From Bacteroidales bacterium (GTDB taxonomy: Bacteria > Bacteroidota > Bacteroidia > Bacteroidales > Bacteroidaceae), in the NCBI GenBank assembly GCA_012517855.1, contig JAAYUD010000018.1, positions 20,845 to 84,844 on the forward strand: a DNA stretch of 64,000 nt, given 5' to 3'. The first letter of the stretch is position 1. Each line of letters opens with the position of its first letter. Below are positions 18,955 through 30,953 of the stretch, piece after piece. The notes under the pieces were generated by a model, which ran no database searches, was not told the origin of the DNA, and saw nothing but the letters and a program-made list of their open reading frames with translations. The translations under genes were made by a program, and so were the position numbers.

Positions 18955-19641
18955 TTAATTATTGCCAGCCGCCTCTTTGTTAGCTTTATTGATCATGTTT
19001 TGGTTGGCGTACATGTATATCTCTACTTTTCTATTCTGAGCAGCAGTTTTTGTCTCATCATATTGGCTGTAGCCCAATCCCTGAATACTTTTAAACTGAG
19101 ATAAAGCAACTCCTTTCATAGACAAATAATTGCGAACAGAATTAGCACGGTCAGTAGAAACTTTCAAATTAGCTTCTTCCGTCCCCACTTTGTCGGTATA
19201 TCCATAGATGTCAATATCGACATCTTGGTCTTGGGTGAGCAACTTAGCAAACTGAGTTAAAGAATTTTGAGAAACTGCATTCAAATCGGACTTATTGAAA
19301 GCAAAAAGAATTCCTGAGTCAAATGTAACTTTAACGGCTTCCAAACCATTCTTATCTGTTACAGTCTCTACCTGGGCATTCTTGATCTTAGCCGCTTCGG
19401 CTGCTTTTTTATCCATCTTTTTACCAATGACAGCACCCGTTCCAGCTCCTACAGCTGTACCGATAGCTGCACCGATTACAGCACCTTTTCCATGACCGAC
19501 AATAGCACCGACAATAGCACCCAGGCCTGCACCTGCAGCCGCTCCAATACCTGCACCTTTGCCTGTGTTACTGGTCGTACCGCAACTACTGACAACTAAT
19601 AATACACTCAATAAAATTGATAATAGTTTTATTCTTTTCAT
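18955..19641 (-). CDS. OmpA family lipoprotein with glycine-zipper region
   Basis: 228 residues from the ATG at 19641 (an upstream in-frame start is possible but the signal begins here). Lipobox VSSC with Cys20 makes it a lipoprotein. A Gly/Ala-rich glycine-zipper segment (about 25-80) is followed by a short linker and the C-terminal OmpA domain (about 110-220) with the peptidoglycan-binding pattern [16 protein letters not shown]. It likely tethers the outer membrane to the wall. A -7 element lies at 19671-19678. Confidence 0.88.
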   Translation of the reverse strand: MKRIKLLSILLSVLLVVSSCGTTSNTGKGAGIGAAAGAGLGAIVGAIVGHGKGAVIGAAIGTAVGAGTGAVIGKKMDKKAAEAAKIKNAQVETVTDKNGLEAVKVTFDSGILFAFNKSDLNAVSQNSLTQFAKLLTQDQDVDIDIYGYTDKVGTEEANLKVSTDRANSVRNYLSMKGVALSQFKSIQGLGYSQYDETKTAAQNRKVEIYMYANQNMINKANKEAAGNN

Positions 19642-19670
19642 AATGATAAAATTTGTAATTGTTTCCGCTA

Positions 19671-19678
19671 CAAAGGTA
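19671..19678 (-). promoter_or_regulatory. -7 element for the OmpA-like gene
   Basis: The minus strand reads TACCTTTG, 29 bp upstream of the ATG at 19641. This supports that start over the longer frame. Confidence 0.6.
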
Positions 19679-19753
19679 AGCACTTTTATTGTAGAATATT
19701 TAATATTTAAATTAAAAAAACAAATACAATGGGCGAATGTGCTAGAAAAGTAG

Positions 19754-19761
19754 TACTTTTG
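19754..19761 (+). promoter_or_regulatory. -7 element for hpt
   Basis: TACTTTTG matches TAnnTTTG, 24 bp before the hpt ATG. Confidence 0.6.
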
Positions 19762-19785
19762 CCCTAAGAATTTGTTTTAAGAAGT

Positions 19786-20322
19786 ATGAAAATTGTTCAA
19801 GTAAAAGATAAAAAATTTACGCTTTCTATTCCCGAAAGTGAAATTCTAAAAGGTGTAACAGAAGTTGCAGAACGTATCAATAAAGATTTGGCAGACAAAA
19901 ATCCACTGTTTATCGGTGTGCTAAACGGTGCTTTTATTTTTGCAGCAGACTTGTTTAAACGGATCACGATTCCATGCGAAATTTCGTTCGTCAAATTAGC
20001 TTCATATCAGGGCATCACTTCGACAGGAAGAGTAAAAGAGGTTATCGGTCTGAATGAAGATATCACAGGTCGGACAGTTGTCATTGTCGAAGATATAGTC
20101 GATACAGGCCTCACAATGGAACGACTCATTGATACATTGGGAACTCGCAACCCCAAAGAAATCCATATCGCAGCTTTATTGGTAAAAGAGCAGAAACTGA
20201 AAGTAAAATTAAATATCGAATATAAGGTTTTGTCTATTCCCAATGACTTCATAGTAGGTTACGGTCTGGATTATGATGGACTTGGAAGAAATTTGCCCGA
20301 TATTTACACTGTAGTTGAGTAA
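19786..20322 (+). CDS. hpt: Hypoxanthine phosphoribosyltransferase
   Basis: 178 residues. The PRPP-binding motif VVIVEDIVDTGLTM (98-111) is intact, as are SFVKLASYQG near 67-76 and the C-terminal base-binding part with VGYGLDYDG. It salvages hypoxanthine and guanine to IMP and GMP. It is 30 bp upstream of adk, forming a purine-related pair with it. Confidence 0.95.
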   Translation: MKIVQVKDKKFTLSIPESEILKGVTEVAERINKDLADKNPLFIGVLNGAFIFAADLFKRITIPCEISFVKLASYQGITSTGRVKEVIGLNEDITGRTVVIVEDIVDTGLTMERLIDTLGTRNPKEIHIAALLVKEQKLKVKLNIEYKVLSIPNDFIVGYGLDYDGLGRNLPDIYTVVE

Positions 20323-20352
20323 TTATTTAAAATTTTATTATATAAAGTAAAG

Positions 20353-20883
20353 ATGTTGAATATTGTAATTTTTGGTGCTCCCGGTTCAGGAAAGGGAACA
20401 CAAAGCGAACGTATCGTTGCAAAATACGGGATTAACCATATATCAACCGGCGATGTCCTCCGTGGCGAAATCAAAGGTGGTACCGAACTTGGTAAGTTGG
20501 CTAAAAGTTATATTGATGAAGGCCAATTGATTCCTGATGAATTGATGATTAAAATATTGGCAAGCGTACTCGATAGTTTCAAAGATAGCAAAGGCGTTAT
20601 TTTCGACGGTTTTCCCCGAACTATCCCCCAGGCAGAAGCTCTCAAGAAAATGTTGAAAGAACGCGATCAGGATATTACTGTCATGCTTGATCTCGAAGTT
20701 CCGGAAGAAGAATTGATGACACGTTTGATATTAAGAGGCAAAGAAAGCGGACGTGCCGATGATAATGAAGAGACTATAAAAAAACGTCTACTCGTTTATC
20801 ACACGCAGACAGCTCCTTTGGTGGACTTTTATAAGACAGAAGGAACATATCAGTATATTAAAGGTATAGGAACAATCGATTAG
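20353..20883 (+). CDS. adk: Adenylate kinase, ended early by an amber codon
   Basis: 176 residues as read. P-loop GAPGSGKGT (8-16), the HISTGDVLR AMP site, DGFPRTIPQA and the lid RGKESGRADDNEETIKKRL are intact. The TAG at 20881-20883 is followed in the same frame by IFDSICQAIDSKK and TAA at 20923. That tail resembles the normal last helix of this family, and reading through would give 190 residues, the expected length. So this looks like a nonsense change (for example GAG to TAG) removing the last helix, or a sequence error. The enzyme interconverts ATP, ADP and AMP and is normally essential. Confidence 0.88.
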   Translation: MLNIVIFGAPGSGKGTQSERIVAKYGINHISTGDVLRGEIKGGTELGKLAKSYIDEGQLIPDELMIKILASVLDSFKDSKGVIFDGFPRTIPQAEALKKMLKERDQDITVMLDLEVPEEELMTRLILRGKESGRADDNEETIKKRLLVYHTQTAPLVDFYKTEGTYQYIKGIGTID

Positions 20884-20937
20884 ATTTTCGACTCGATTTG
20901 TCAAGCGATAGATTCTAAAAAATAAAAACAAATTATT

Positions 20938-22104
20938 ATGCCGGAATCAAATTTTGTGGATTATGTGAAGATTCACTGTCGCTCGGGTAAGGGTGGTAGA
21001 GGCTCTACTCACATGCGGCGGGTGAAATATATTCCGATGGGTGGCCCCGATGGAGGCAATGGTGGAAGAGGAGGACATGTCATCTTGCGTGGCAATCGAA
21101 ACTATTGGACACTCATTCATCTTCGATACGACCGCCATATTTTTGCCGGACACGGAGGCTCGGGTGGAAAAAGCACGAGCACTGGTGCCGACGGTGAAGA
21201 TAAAATAATAGAAGTGCCCTGTGGAACGGTAGCTTATGATGCAGAAACAGGAGAATATCTATGTGATGTGACTGAAGACGGTCAAGAAATCATCTTACTC
21301 AATGGAGGTCGTGGAGGCAAAGGCAACTCTTTCTTCAAGACTGCAACCCAACAAGCTCCACGTTTTGCCCAACCGGGCGAACCGATGCAAGAAAAAACTG
21401 TGATTCTCGAATTGAAACTGCTTGCTGACGTAGGATTGGTAGGACTGCCGAATGCCGGAAAGTCGACTTTATTGTCTACTGTATCGGCTGCCCACCCCAA
21501 AATAGCCGATTATGCTTTTACAACCCTTGAACCCAACCTAGGTATCGTATCTTATCGCGATGGGAAGTCTTTCGTAATGGCTGATATCCCTGGTATTATC
21601 GAAGGGGCAAGTGAAGGCAAAGGTCTTGGGCTACGCTTTTTGCGACATATTGAGCGCAATTCAGTATTGCTCTTCATGGTTCCTGCTGATGCCGACGATA
21701 TAGCTACCGAATATAAAGTATTACTCAACGAACTCCAGAAGTTCAATCCTGAGATGCTCGACAAAGGTAGAGTTCTTGCCATAACCAAAAGCGATATGCT
21801 CGACCAGGAGTTGATGGATGAAATAGAACCTACATTACCAAAAGGCGTTCCGCATGTTTTCATCTCGTCGTTGACAGAGCAAGGGATTACAGTATTGAAA
21901 GATATTTTATGGAAACAACTGAATGACGAATCCAATCGCCTGGAAAATAGTATTGTGCATCAGCCTAAAGATCTCGACAAATTACCCGAAGAACTGAAAG
22001 TAATGGGAGAAGATCACGATCTATTGGCAGAAGGCAAAGCTAGCAATGATGACGACGACGATTTTGAGTTTGAATATGAGGAAGAGCCCAATCAAGACGT
22101 ATGA
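20938..22104 (+). CDS. obgE: Obg GTPase
   Basis: 388 residues. Glycine-rich Obg fold (1-157), then the G domain with G1 GLPNAGKST (169-177), G2/G3 in [17 protein letters not shown] and TKSD for G4. The C-terminus is acidic ([13 protein letters not shown]). Obg acts in 50S assembly and stress control. Its TGA stop overlaps the ATG of the next gene (ATGA), so translation is probably coupled. Confidence 0.95.
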   Translation: MPESNFVDYVKIHCRSGKGGRGSTHMRRVKYIPMGGPDGGNGGRGGHVILRGNRNYWTLIHLRYDRHIFAGHGGSGGKSTSTGADGEDKIIEVPCGTVAYDAETGEYLCDVTEDGQEIILLNGGRGGKGNSFFKTATQQAPRFAQPGEPMQEKTVILELKLLADVGLVGLPNAGKSTLLSTVSAAHPKIADYAFTTLEPNLGIVSYRDGKSFVMADIPGIIEGASEGKGLGLRFLRHIERNSVLLFMVPADADDIATEYKVLLNELQKFNPEMLDKGRVLAITKSDMLDQELMDEIEPTLPKGVPHVFISSLTEQGITVLKDILWKQLNDESNRLENSIVHQPKDLDKLPEELKVMGEDHDLLAEGKASNDDDDDFEFEYEEEPNQDV

Positions 22105-22922
22105 GCCCGATTTGTTCTGATAAAAGTCTGTGGCAGTTTGATCTTTTTGAACCGTTCTGCAAAAATATAACCAATTTTGTAACTTCCCGTCACGGTGGAT
22201 ATAGCGAAGGAAATTATGCGACTTTTAATCCTTCTCCCTATAGCGGTGACGATGTACAAACGGTAGAAAAGAATCTTGATAAGCTGAAAGCTTCGCTTCC
22301 TCAAAGACCGAAAGCTTTATTTCGTCCTCGACAAGTGCATGGCATAGAAATGCAATGCATAGACGCGGCTTTTCTTTCACTATCGCAAGAAGTACAAGAA
22401 AAGCGGCTGGAGGGTGTTGATGCTATATGCACCGATATACGCGGGTATGCGGTTTGTGTTTCTACAGCCGATTGCGTACCGATACTCTTGTACGATTGGC
22501 GGCATCAAGCCGTAGCAGCTATTCATTCGGGTTGGCGGGGAACAGTCCAACATATACTATCCCTCTCTCTCCAACAAATGAATCGATTATATGGTACTGA
22601 AGGGCAAGATATTTATGCCGGTATAGGACCAAGTATTTCAATCAATGCATTTGAAATAGGAGAGGAGGTCTATGATGCTTTCGAAAAAGCAGGATTCCCT
22701 ATGGAGCAAATATCTATTTGGAAAAAATCTACCCGCAAACACCATATTGATTTATGGAAAGCCAATACAATGCAACTCGAAAACTTTGGTGTTCCCACCA
22801 ATCAAATAGAAGTTTCGGGAATATGCACTTTTACAAATAATGAAGATTTTTTCTCGGCACGTCGGCTTGGAATAAATTCCGGCCGTATTCTGTCGGGAAT
22901 TATGATAAATCCATCAGTATGA
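22101..22922 (+). CDS. pgeF: Peptidoglycan editing factor, multicopper-oxidase-like (YfiH/PgeF)
   Basis: 273 residues with the family motifs: [19 protein letters not shown], the metal-site cysteine in [12 protein letters not shown], the histidine in HSGWRGT and AGIGPSI. Relatives clear L-Ser-containing errors from muropeptides in E. coli, or act as purine nucleoside phosphorylase/deaminase. It overlaps obgE at the start and the B3/B4 gene at the end by 4 bp each. Confidence 0.9.
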   Translation: MSPICSDKSLWQFDLFEPFCKNITNFVTSRHGGYSEGNYATFNPSPYSGDDVQTVEKNLDKLKASLPQRPKALFRPRQVHGIEMQCIDAAFLSLSQEVQEKRLEGVDAICTDIRGYAVCVSTADCVPILLYDWRHQAVAAIHSGWRGTVQHILSLSLQQMNRLYGTEGQDIYAGIGPSISINAFEIGEEVYDAFEKAGFPMEQISIWKKSTRKHHIDLWKANTMQLENFGVPTNQIEVSGICTFTNNEDFFSARRLGINSGRILSGIMINPSV

Positions 22923-23587
22923 TGTTCGAAATAACAGTATCCTCAACATTTAAAGAGAAGTGTCCGGATTTTCGCGGAGTCGCACTTTACGGTTCGGTAA
23001 ACAATACAATGTATTGCGAAACCTTATGGAAAGAGATAAGTGACTTTACAAAAGAATTGTTGTCTACCAGCAAAATAGAAGATATCAAACAACAACCGGC
23101 AATTGCAGCAACTCGCGAGGGATATAAAAAGTGTGGAAAAGATCCTGCCAGATATAGAGTTTCCTCGGAAGCGCTACGGCGACGCCTTCTCCGTGGACTT
23201 GAATTGTATCAAATAGATACACTCGTTGACTTGGTTAATTTAGTTTCTCTCCGTACCGGATATTCAATAGGTGGTTTCGACGCCGATAAGATTCAAGGTG
23301 ATCGCATTGAATTGGGAATAGGCCGGTGTGAAGAACCTTACGAAGGGATAGGAAGAGGAATGCTGAATATTGAAAATTTACCCGTATATCGTGATGCCAT
23401 AGGCGGAATAGGTACGCCGACTAGTGATAATGAGCGTACCAAGATGGATATATCTACCAAACATATTCTAACTATTATAAATGGCTATGACGGATGCAAA
23501 TACTTACCGAAAGCTGTGGAAATGATGCAAAGAATGATTGAAGAATATGCTGATGGCAACGATTTTGAAACGATTTATTTTGAGTAA
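22919..23587 (+). CDS. Stand-alone B3/B4 domain protein (PheT-like editing domain)
   Basis: 222 residues covering one B3/B4 domain, as found in the beta subunit of phenylalanyl-tRNA synthetase, where it edits Tyr-tRNA(Phe). Seen here: DFRGVALYGSVNN, AATREGYKKCGKDPARYRVSSEAL, and GYSIGGFDADKI. Stand-alone members are thought to be trans-editing factors, but that is unproven for this one. It is translationally coupled to pgeF. Confidence 0.8.
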   Translation: MMFEITVSSTFKEKCPDFRGVALYGSVNNTMYCETLWKEISDFTKELLSTSKIEDIKQQPAIAATREGYKKCGKDPARYRVSSEALRRRLLRGLELYQIDTLVDLVNLVSLRTGYSIGGFDADKIQGDRIELGIGRCEEPYEGIGRGMLNIENLPVYRDAIGGIGTPTSDNERTKMDISTKHILTIINGYDGCKYLPKAVEMMQRMIEEYADGNDFETIYFE

Positions 23588-23599
23588 AACATAATATTT

Positions 23600-25873
23600 A
23601 TGAAACCCATAAAATACAGAATCTATTTCATGGCCATTCTTCTGCTAGGTATAGGAGAAGCTAAAGCACAAAAGAAGACAATAGATTATGTTGATCCTTT
23701 CATCGGGACAACCAATTTTTCGGTTTGTAACCCCGGCGCTGTATGCCCTAACGGACTGATGTCTGTTGTCCCTTTCAACGTAATGGGATCAGACCTCAAC
23801 AAATATGACAAAGACGCTCGCTGGTGGTCGGCACCTTATGAGTATTCCAACAAGTATTTTACAGGGTTTGCCCATGTCACTCTGAGTGGAGTAGGCTGCC
23901 CCGAGATGGGCACGTTGTTAGTAATGCCAACGATGGGCGATTTAAATGTTGATTATCACAGCTACGGTTCGGAATACAAAGCCGAAAAGGCAACACCGGG
24001 CTATTACTCCAACCTATTGACTAAATATGGCATTCGATGCGAAGTGACATCAACCTTACGTACTTCTGCCGAGCGTTATACCTTTCATAAAGGCAAAAGC
24101 CATATACTTATTAATCTAGGTGAAGGATTGACTAACGAATCGGGAGCTATGGTACGGCGTGTGAGCGATACAGAAATAGAAGGATCTAAATTGCTAGGTA
24201 CTTTTTGTTATAATCCGCAAGCCGTTTTTCCTATTTATTTTGTGATGCGCGTTTCCAAAAAACCTGTAGAATGTGGGTTTTGGAAAAAACAACCTTTGAA
24301 ACATGGAGTAGAAGCCGATTGGGATCCAGACGATGGAAACTATAAACTATATAAACAATATGGTAAAGAATTGGCTCGCGATGATGTAGGATATTATTTT
24401 TCTTACGACTGCTCTGAAGGCGAACAGATTGAAGTACAGATAGGAGTTTCGTTCGTCTCGACAGAGAATGCCCGGAAGAATTTGGATGCCGAACAACCCG
24501 ATTTCAATTTCAACAAAGTACTTGCTTCGGCACAATCTCTATGGGAATCTTGTTTGAATCGCATATCTGTAGAGGGAGGTAGTGAAGCACAAAAAAAGAT
24601 ATTCTATACTGCACTCTATCATACGCAGATTCATCCCAACATATTGCAAGATGTAAATGGTGACTATCCTAAGATGGAAAGTTATGAGATAGGCAATACA
24701 AAAGGCAACCGTTACACTGTCTTTTCACTGTGGGATACTTATCGCAATCTAAGTCAATTGATGACATTGGCCTATCCGGAGAAACAAACGGAAATGGTAC
24801 GTTCGATGATCGATATGTACAAGGAATGGGGATGGTTGCCCAAATGGGAACTTTTCGGGAGAGAGACCTTTACAATGGAGGGAGATCCTTCTATTCCAAC
24901 AATCGTTGATACATGGGTTAAAGGATTGCGTGATTTTGATATTGATACGGCCTACAAAGCTTTCATAAAGTCTGCCACTACTCCTGGCACCCAGAATAAA
25001 CAACGTCCGGATATCGATCCGTATCTCAAAAAAGGATATGTTCCATTAGGTGTGTTCTCCGGCGATCTTTCGGGCGACAACTCTGTCTCTCATGCTTTAG
25101 AATATTACGTTGCCGATAATGCCCTTTCTGTAATAGCCGACTCTTTGGGACACAAAGCCGATGCCAAACGTTTCATGAAGCAATCGATGGGTTATAAGCA
25201 TTATTATTCCAAAGAATCGGGAACGCTCAGACCTATTAATAAGGATGGTAGTTTCTACAAGCCTTTTGATCCGAAAGCGGGAGCTAATTTTTCTAATGCA
25301 CCGGGTTTTCACGAAGGCAGTGCTTGGAATTATACATTCTATGTGCCATTCGATGTGCCGGGACTTGCCAAATTGATGGGTGGCAGTAAGTCGTTTATAC
25401 AAAAATTACAGTATGTATTTGATAACAACCTATATGATCCTTCCAATGAACCGGATATCGCTTATCCGTATTTATTCAGCTACTTCAAAGGTGAGGAATG
25501 GAGAACACAATACGAGGTTCAACGCCTAATGAACAAATACTACTCGGACAAGCCCGATGGAATACCGGGCAATGATGATGCAGGAACAATGTCTGCATGG
25601 GTAGTCTTTTCTATGATGGGACTTTATCCCAATTGCCCGAGTTCACCTTATTATACTCTTACGACTCCCGCTTTTGATAAAGTGACTATTCACTTGAATA
25701 AAAAATATTATCCTAACGGTGATTTGATCATAAAAGCCAATCGGAAAAAAGCTGGCGACATCTATATCGACAGAATAACGTTGGATAATAAAAAGTTCTC
25801 ATCATACAGAATTTCTCACCACAAGCTAATGAATACTCGCATTTTAAACTTTTATTTAAAAAGCAGCCATTGA
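23600..25873 (+). CDS. GH92 family alpha-mannosidase, secreted
   Basis: 757 residues with a signal peptide ending near AKAQ (about residue 24). The start TIDYVDPFIGTTNFSVCNPGAVCPNG, the mid motif FSLWDTYRN and the late GNDDAGTMSAWVVFSMMGLYP are typical of GH92 exo-acting, calcium-dependent alpha-mannosidases, which trim host or yeast mannan glycans. No SusC/D genes are nearby, so it is a single gene rather than part of a visible polysaccharide locus. It starts 12 bp after the B3/B4 gene. Confidence 0.93.
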   Translation: MKPIKYRIYFMAILLLGIGEAKAQKKTIDYVDPFIGTTNFSVCNPGAVCPNGLMSVVPFNVMGSDLNKYDKDARWWSAPYEYSNKYFTGFAHVTLSGVGCPEMGTLLVMPTMGDLNVDYHSYGSEYKAEKATPGYYSNLLTKYGIRCEVTSTLRTSAERYTFHKGKSHILINLGEGLTNESGAMVRRVSDTEIEGSKLLGTFCYNPQAVFPIYFVMRVSKKPVECGFWKKQPLKHGVEADWDPDDGNYKLYKQYGKELARDDVGYYFSYDCSEGEQIEVQIGVSFVSTENARKNLDAEQPDFNFNKVLASAQSLWESCLNRISVEGGSEAQKKIFYTALYHTQIHPNILQDVNGDYPKMESYEIGNTKGNRYTVFSLWDTYRNLSQLMTLAYPEKQTEMVRSMIDMYKEWGWLPKWELFGRETFTMEGDPSIPTIVDTWVKGLRDFDIDTAYKAFIKSATTPGTQNKQRPDIDPYLKKGYVPLGVFSGDLSGDNSVSHALEYYVADNALSVIADSLGHKADAKRFMKQSMGYKHYYSKESGTLRPINKDGSFYKPFDPKAGANFSNAPGFHEGSAWNYTFYVPFDVPGLAKLMGGSKSFIQKLQYVFDNNLYDPSNEPDIAYPYLFSYFKGEEWRTQYEVQRLMNKYYSDKPDGIPGNDDAGTMSAWVVFSMMGLYPNCPSSPYYTLTTPAFDKVTIHLNKKYYPNGDLIIKANRKKAGDIYIDRITLDNKKFSSYRISHHKLMNTRILNFYLKSSH

Positions 25874-25902
25874 GCATGGCGTATTGAGATATAAAGGTAT
25901 AG

Positions 25903-25945
25903 ACACAATAAAGCCGGCTTCATAACGAAGTCGGCTTTATTGTGT
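25903..25945. terminator. Bidirectional intrinsic terminator
   Basis: 19-bp arms (25903-25921 with 25927-25945), one wobble pair and a 5-base loop, between the convergent GH92 gene and dnaJ. Confidence 0.85.
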
Positions 25946-25983
25946 TATATAAGACAGAAGTTGTCCTTCTCTCAATTTATCAT

Positions 25984-27183
25984 TTAATCGAACCAGCTGC
26001 GAAATTTTTGAAAGATTTTTTCTTTCACCGAAGAAGTCGGTTTGAAATTATTGGATGTTTCCATTTTTTCCAATGCTTCCTTTTCCTCGCGATTCAAGTT
26101 TTCCGGAACATAAATGCTGACATTAACCAACAAATCTCCCGTACCATACCCATTTACATCTGGAATACCTTTTCCTCTTAAGCGAAGCACTTTCCCAGGT
26201 TGAGTTCCTGGTTCTATCTTCATTTTGGCATGCCCGTCTATAGTCGGAATTTCAACGCTACCGCCTATAGCGGCAGTCGGGAAACTGAGCAATAAGTTAT
26301 ATACCACATTGTTCCCGTCGCGAACTAATTCTGCATTGGGTTCTTCATCGATAGCAATAATTAAGTCTCCAGAAACGCCGTTATGTTTTCCGGCATTACC
26401 TTTGCCGGTCATAGAGAATTGCATCCCCTTGCCAACGCCGGCAGGAATCTTTACCGTCACTACTTCTTCACCATATACAATACCATCGCCACCACATGCT
26501 TTACACTTGTTCTTTATGATTTTGCCTTCACCACCACATTGTGGACAATTTGTCCGAGTCTGCATTGTTCCTAAAATAGTCTGCTGATTTCGGATGACCG
26601 TACCTGTGCCATGACAAGTAGGACATGTTTCTGTTCCCCCCGAACCTTCGGCACCACTGCCGTTACAATGAGAACAAGGTACATATTTCTTTAATTTAAA
26701 CTTCTTCTCAACACCTTTCGATACTTCCTGCAAGTTTAGTTTTACTTTCACACGAAGATCTGAGCCGCGAAACATTCGTTGCTGCGACGAACTGCTGCGT
26801 CCACCGCCGCCGAATCCTCCAAAGCCCCCAAAGCTACTACCAAAACCACCTTCGTGTCCGCCGAAAATATCACCGAACATTGAAAAGATATCATCCATAG
26901 ACATACTGCCGCCACTGAATCCTCCGCCGAACGGTCCTCCATTGCCAGCTGCTCCGCCTACTCCGGCAAAGCCGAACTGATCATATTGAGCACGCTTCTG
27001 TGGATCGCTTAGTACCTCATAAGCTTCGGCTGCCTCTTTAAAATTTGCTTCGGCAACTTTATCGCCAGGATTGCGGTCGGGATGATACTGAATAGCTTTT
27101 TTACGGTATGCTTTCTTTATCTCATCTGGTGTGGCAGTCTTGCTAACCTCCAGCACTTCATAATAATCTCTTTTTTCAGCCAT
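25984..27183 (-). CDS. dnaJ: Chaperone DnaJ
   Basis: 399 residues: J domain with HPD at 34-36, a long Gly/Phe-rich linker (about 75-130), four zinc repeats [24 protein letters not shown] and CKACGGDG (about 160-225), then the substrate-binding C-terminal domains. A complete type I DnaJ, the co-chaperone that stimulates DnaK. It starts 7 bp downstream of grpE; dnaK is not in the window. Confidence 0.97.
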   Translation of the reverse strand: MAEKRDYYEVLEVSKTATPDEIKKAYRKKAIQYHPDRNPGDKVAEANFKEAAEAYEVLSDPQKRAQYDQFGFAGVGGAAGNGGPFGGGFSGGSMSMDDIFSMFGDIFGGHEGGFGSSFGGFGGFGGGGRSSSSQQRMFRGSDLRVKVKLNLQEVSKGVEKKFKLKKYVPCSHCNGSGAEGSGGTETCPTCHGTGTVIRNQQTILGTMQTRTNCPQCGGEGKIIKNKCKACGGDGIVYGEEVVTVKIPAGVGKGMQFSMTGKGNAGKHNGVSGDLIIAIDEEPNAELVRDGNNVVYNLLLSFPTAAIGGSVEIPTIDGHAKMKIEPGTQPGKVLRLRGKGIPDVNGYGTGDLLVNVSIYVPENLNREEKEALEKMETSNNFKPTSSVKEKIFQKFRSWFD

Positions 27184-27190
27184 AATAATA

Positions 27191-27922
27191 TTATTGTCCT
27201 ATCACCACCTTTGCATGGCGAATTACTTTCTCATTTAGTGTATACCCTTTCTGCGTGCAATCGATAATCTTACCTTTTTGATTTTCGTCCTGAACAGGAA
27301 CAAGAGCTATAGCCTCATGATAATCGGTATCAAGAACCTTGTCGGATGTCTCTATTTCTTTCACCCCAAAAGAGGCTAATATCTGAATAAACTTATTATA
27401 TATCAATTCGATACCTTCACTTATCGCTTTTACATCCTCTGTATTCTGCATATTGGACAAAGCCCGTTCCAAATCGTCAAGTACAGGCAAAATACTGTTT
27501 ATGCATTTTTCAGAGCCATTCAGTATAAGTTCTGTTTTTTCTTTCATCGTACGGCGGCGATAGTTATCAAATTCAGCAGCCAAACGCAAATACCTATCCT
27601 TGTCTTCATCCAATTCTTTCTGCACCGATTCAAGTTGTTTTGCCAGTTCCTCTTCTTTAGTCAAAGGCTCCTTTTCGTCGGGAACATTATCCTCTTCTAC
27701 GCTGTCTTCTTTCTTCTTTTCCGATAATTTATCTTCAGAGTGAAGACATTCGGCTTTTTCAGAAGTCTTTTTGTCTGCTTTCGAAGCATTCTGTTGCTGT
27801 GAATTATCCGGAACAGTATCCTGTTGCACAGTTTGTTTTGCTTCTGTGCATTTTTCATCACTCAAAGTGGTCGTCCTTTTTTCTTTTGAATCCATATTTC
27901 TAAATATATTTTTTATTTTCAT
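27191..27922 (-). CDS. grpE: Nucleotide exchange factor GrpE
   Basis: 243 residues, or 234 if translation starts at the ATG at 27895. A long charged, low-complexity N-terminus (about 1-90) precedes the coiled-coil (about 90-145, with [19 protein letters not shown]) and the beta-wing domain with the conserved [10 protein letters not shown]. It releases ADP from DnaK. It is in an operon with dnaJ. Confidence 0.93.
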   Translation of the reverse strand: MKIKNIFRNMDSKEKRTTTLSDEKCTEAKQTVQQDTVPDNSQQQNASKADKKTSEKAECLHSEDKLSEKKKEDSVEEDNVPDEKEPLTKEEELAKQLESVQKELDEDKDRYLRLAAEFDNYRRRTMKEKTELILNGSEKCINSILPVLDDLERALSNMQNTEDVKAISEGIELIYNKFIQILASFGVKEIETSDKVLDTDYHEAIALVPVQDENQKGKIIDCTQKGYTLNEKVIRHAKVVIGQ

Positions 27923-27980
27923 TGTTTTAAATTATCGAACAATAACTTTGCCACTAGCGGCATTGAAATATTATATTTTG

Positions 27981-27988
27981 CAAAAATA
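27981..27988 (-). promoter_or_regulatory. -7 element for grpE-dnaJ
   Basis: The minus strand reads TATTTTTG, about 58 bp upstream of the first grpE ATG. Confidence 0.5.
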
Positions 27989-28212
27989 GATAAATAAATT
28001 GAGACTTCTAACATCTGAATAAGCAAATATAACTAATTGAATTCATTCGGGAAAATACAAACTCACACTTAACTAAAAACGAAAACGACATCTTTGTTTC
28101 TCTTCCAAATATGGCATAAAACATCCAATTATCATTCATCAGATTTCCAAAGAGAGATTAAAACATCAGAATATAACTTCTGTGTAATACCTCTTTATAC
28201 CAAAATAATTCG

Positions 28213-28220
28213 TACCTTTG
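28213..28220 (+). promoter_or_regulatory. -7 element for the ABC-F gene
   Basis: TACCTTTG, 24 bp upstream of the ATG. Confidence 0.6.
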
Positions 28221-28232
28221 TGCAAAATTTAA

Positions 28233-29858
<1,626 letters not shown>

Positions 29859-29866
29859 AGGATCAT

Positions 29867-29920
29867 AATAAAAAGAATGAGGCTAATGGAATTAAATCTA
29901 TTAGCCTCATTCTTTTTATT
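29867..29920. terminator. Bidirectional intrinsic terminator
   Basis: Perfect 21-bp arms (29867-29887 with 29900-29920) and a 12-base loop, between the convergent ABC-F gene and trmD. Confidence 0.85.
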
Positions 29921-29926
29921 ACTTTA

Positions 29927-30604
29927 TTAGTCTTTCAACAAGTCAGGTCTAAGTTTCTTTGTTCGTTCTATAGACTGTTGCAATTCCCATTCTTTTATTT
30001 TGGCTTCATGACCGGAGAGTAATATATCAGGCACTTTCCAGCCTTTATAATCTGCCGGACGAGTGTAAACGGGCGCTGCCAATAAGTTATCTTGAAAAGA
30101 ATCCGACAGTGCTGATTGATCGTCCGATATAACACCCGGAATAATCCGAACCACGGCATCGGCTATTGCAGCAGCGGCAATTTCACCACCGGTCAACACA
30201 TAGTCACCGATACTAATCTCTTTCGTTATCAAATGTTCTCTAATTCGATAATCAATCCCCTTAAAATGCCCGCAAAGAATAATAAGGTTCTGCGCAAGCG
30301 ATAGCGTATTGGCCATGGGCTGATTGAATTGTTCTCCATCAGGCGTTGTGAAAATCACTTCATCATATTCACGTTCGGCCTGCAAAGCCTTAATACAACG
30401 TTCTATCGGCTCTATCTTCATGACCATTCCTGCAAATCCGCCAAAAGGATAATCATCTACACGGCGGTATTTGTCGTCCGTATAGTCTCGAAGATTGTGA
30501 ATTTTAATCTCAACAAGCCCTTTTGTTTGAGCCCGTTTCATGATAGAACAATTGAAAAATCCTTCCAGCATCTCGGGCAAAACGGTAATAATATCAATCC
30601 GCAT
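29927..30604 (-). CDS. trmD: tRNA (guanine-37-N1)-methyltransferase
   Basis: 225 residues from the ATG at 30604; an upstream in-frame TTG at 30622 overlaps the -7 element, so it is unlikely. The SPOUT knot is seen in [15 protein letters not shown] and [28 protein letters not shown]. It methylates G37 next to the anticodon to prevent frameshifts. Single-gene unit ending at a shared terminator. Confidence 0.95.
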   Translation of the reverse strand: MRIDIITVLPEMLEGFFNCSIMKRAQTKGLVEIKIHNLRDYTDDKYRRVDDYPFGGFAGMVMKIEPIERCIKALQAEREYDEVIFTTPDGEQFNQPMANTLSLAQNLIILCGHFKGIDYRIREHLITKEISIGDYVLTGGEIAAAAIADAVVRIIPGVISDDQSALSDSFQDNLLAAPVYTRPADYKGWKVPDILLSGHEAKIKEWELQQSIERTKKLRPDLLKD

Positions 30605-30619
30605 AGTGTTTATTTTCCG

Positions 30620-30627
30620 CAAAAGTA
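30620..30627 (-). promoter_or_regulatory. -7 element for trmD
   Basis: The minus strand reads TACTTTTG, 15 bp upstream of the trmD ATG, giving a leader of under 10 bases. Confidence 0.6.
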
Positions 30628-30656
30628 CAAAATTAATAGCTTCAAAATGCCATAAG

Positions 30657-30708
30657 AACCTAAAAATGTTTTCGTCCTTATGTTTTCAAATTTACATAAG
30701 GACGAAAA
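30657..30708. repeat. Palindromic intergenic element, family B-like copy
   Basis: Starts CCTAAAAATG like the two main B copies, then has perfect 15-bp arms TTTTCGTCCTTATGT (30669-30683) and ACATAAGGACGAAAA (30694-30708). A further ACGTCCTTATG half-site is at 30760-30770. Confidence 0.75.
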
Positions 30709-30729
30709 TAAATTTTCTTCCATATGAAA

Positions 30730-30757
30730 CTTGCGACTCACGCCCGTGAGTCGCAAG
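30730..30757. repeat. Perfect 13-bp inverted repeat with two-base loop
   Basis: Arms CTTGCGACTCACG and CGTGAGTCGCAAG separated by CC. There is no following T-tract, so it is not a standard terminator. It adjoins the B-like palindrome. Confidence 0.8.
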
Positions 30758-30918
30758 CCACGTCCTTATGTCATCGGGAGAACATACAGAACTTATTGCA
30801 ACTGCTATATGCCTGGGTCTACCTTACGTTTATAATCGCCAGTTATAGATATGAAATAACAAGATCGATAATCACGAAAGATATTCTAAAAGAACATGGA
30901 AATAGTGCAATAATTTAG

Positions 30919-30926
30919 TAAATTTG
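30919..30926 (+). promoter_or_regulatory. -7 element for ligA
   Basis: TAAATTTG, 27 bp upstream of the ATG. Confidence 0.5.
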
Positions 30927-30953
30927 TAGGCAGATATCAATACTCCTAGAAAC

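Larger units (their letters stand above)
30605..30953. other. Divergent intergenic region between trmD and ligA
   Basis: 349 bp holding both promoters and, between them, a family B-like palindrome (30657-30708) and a strong GC-rich hairpin (30730-30757). The rest (30780-30915) shows nothing. Confidence 0.6.

Noticed and set aside
20881..20883. Genome-wide TAG recoding or pyrrolysine use as the reason for the adk amber codon
   Set aside because: Several genes in the window end in TAG with normal family lengths, and no PYLIS-like element or pyl gene is seen.
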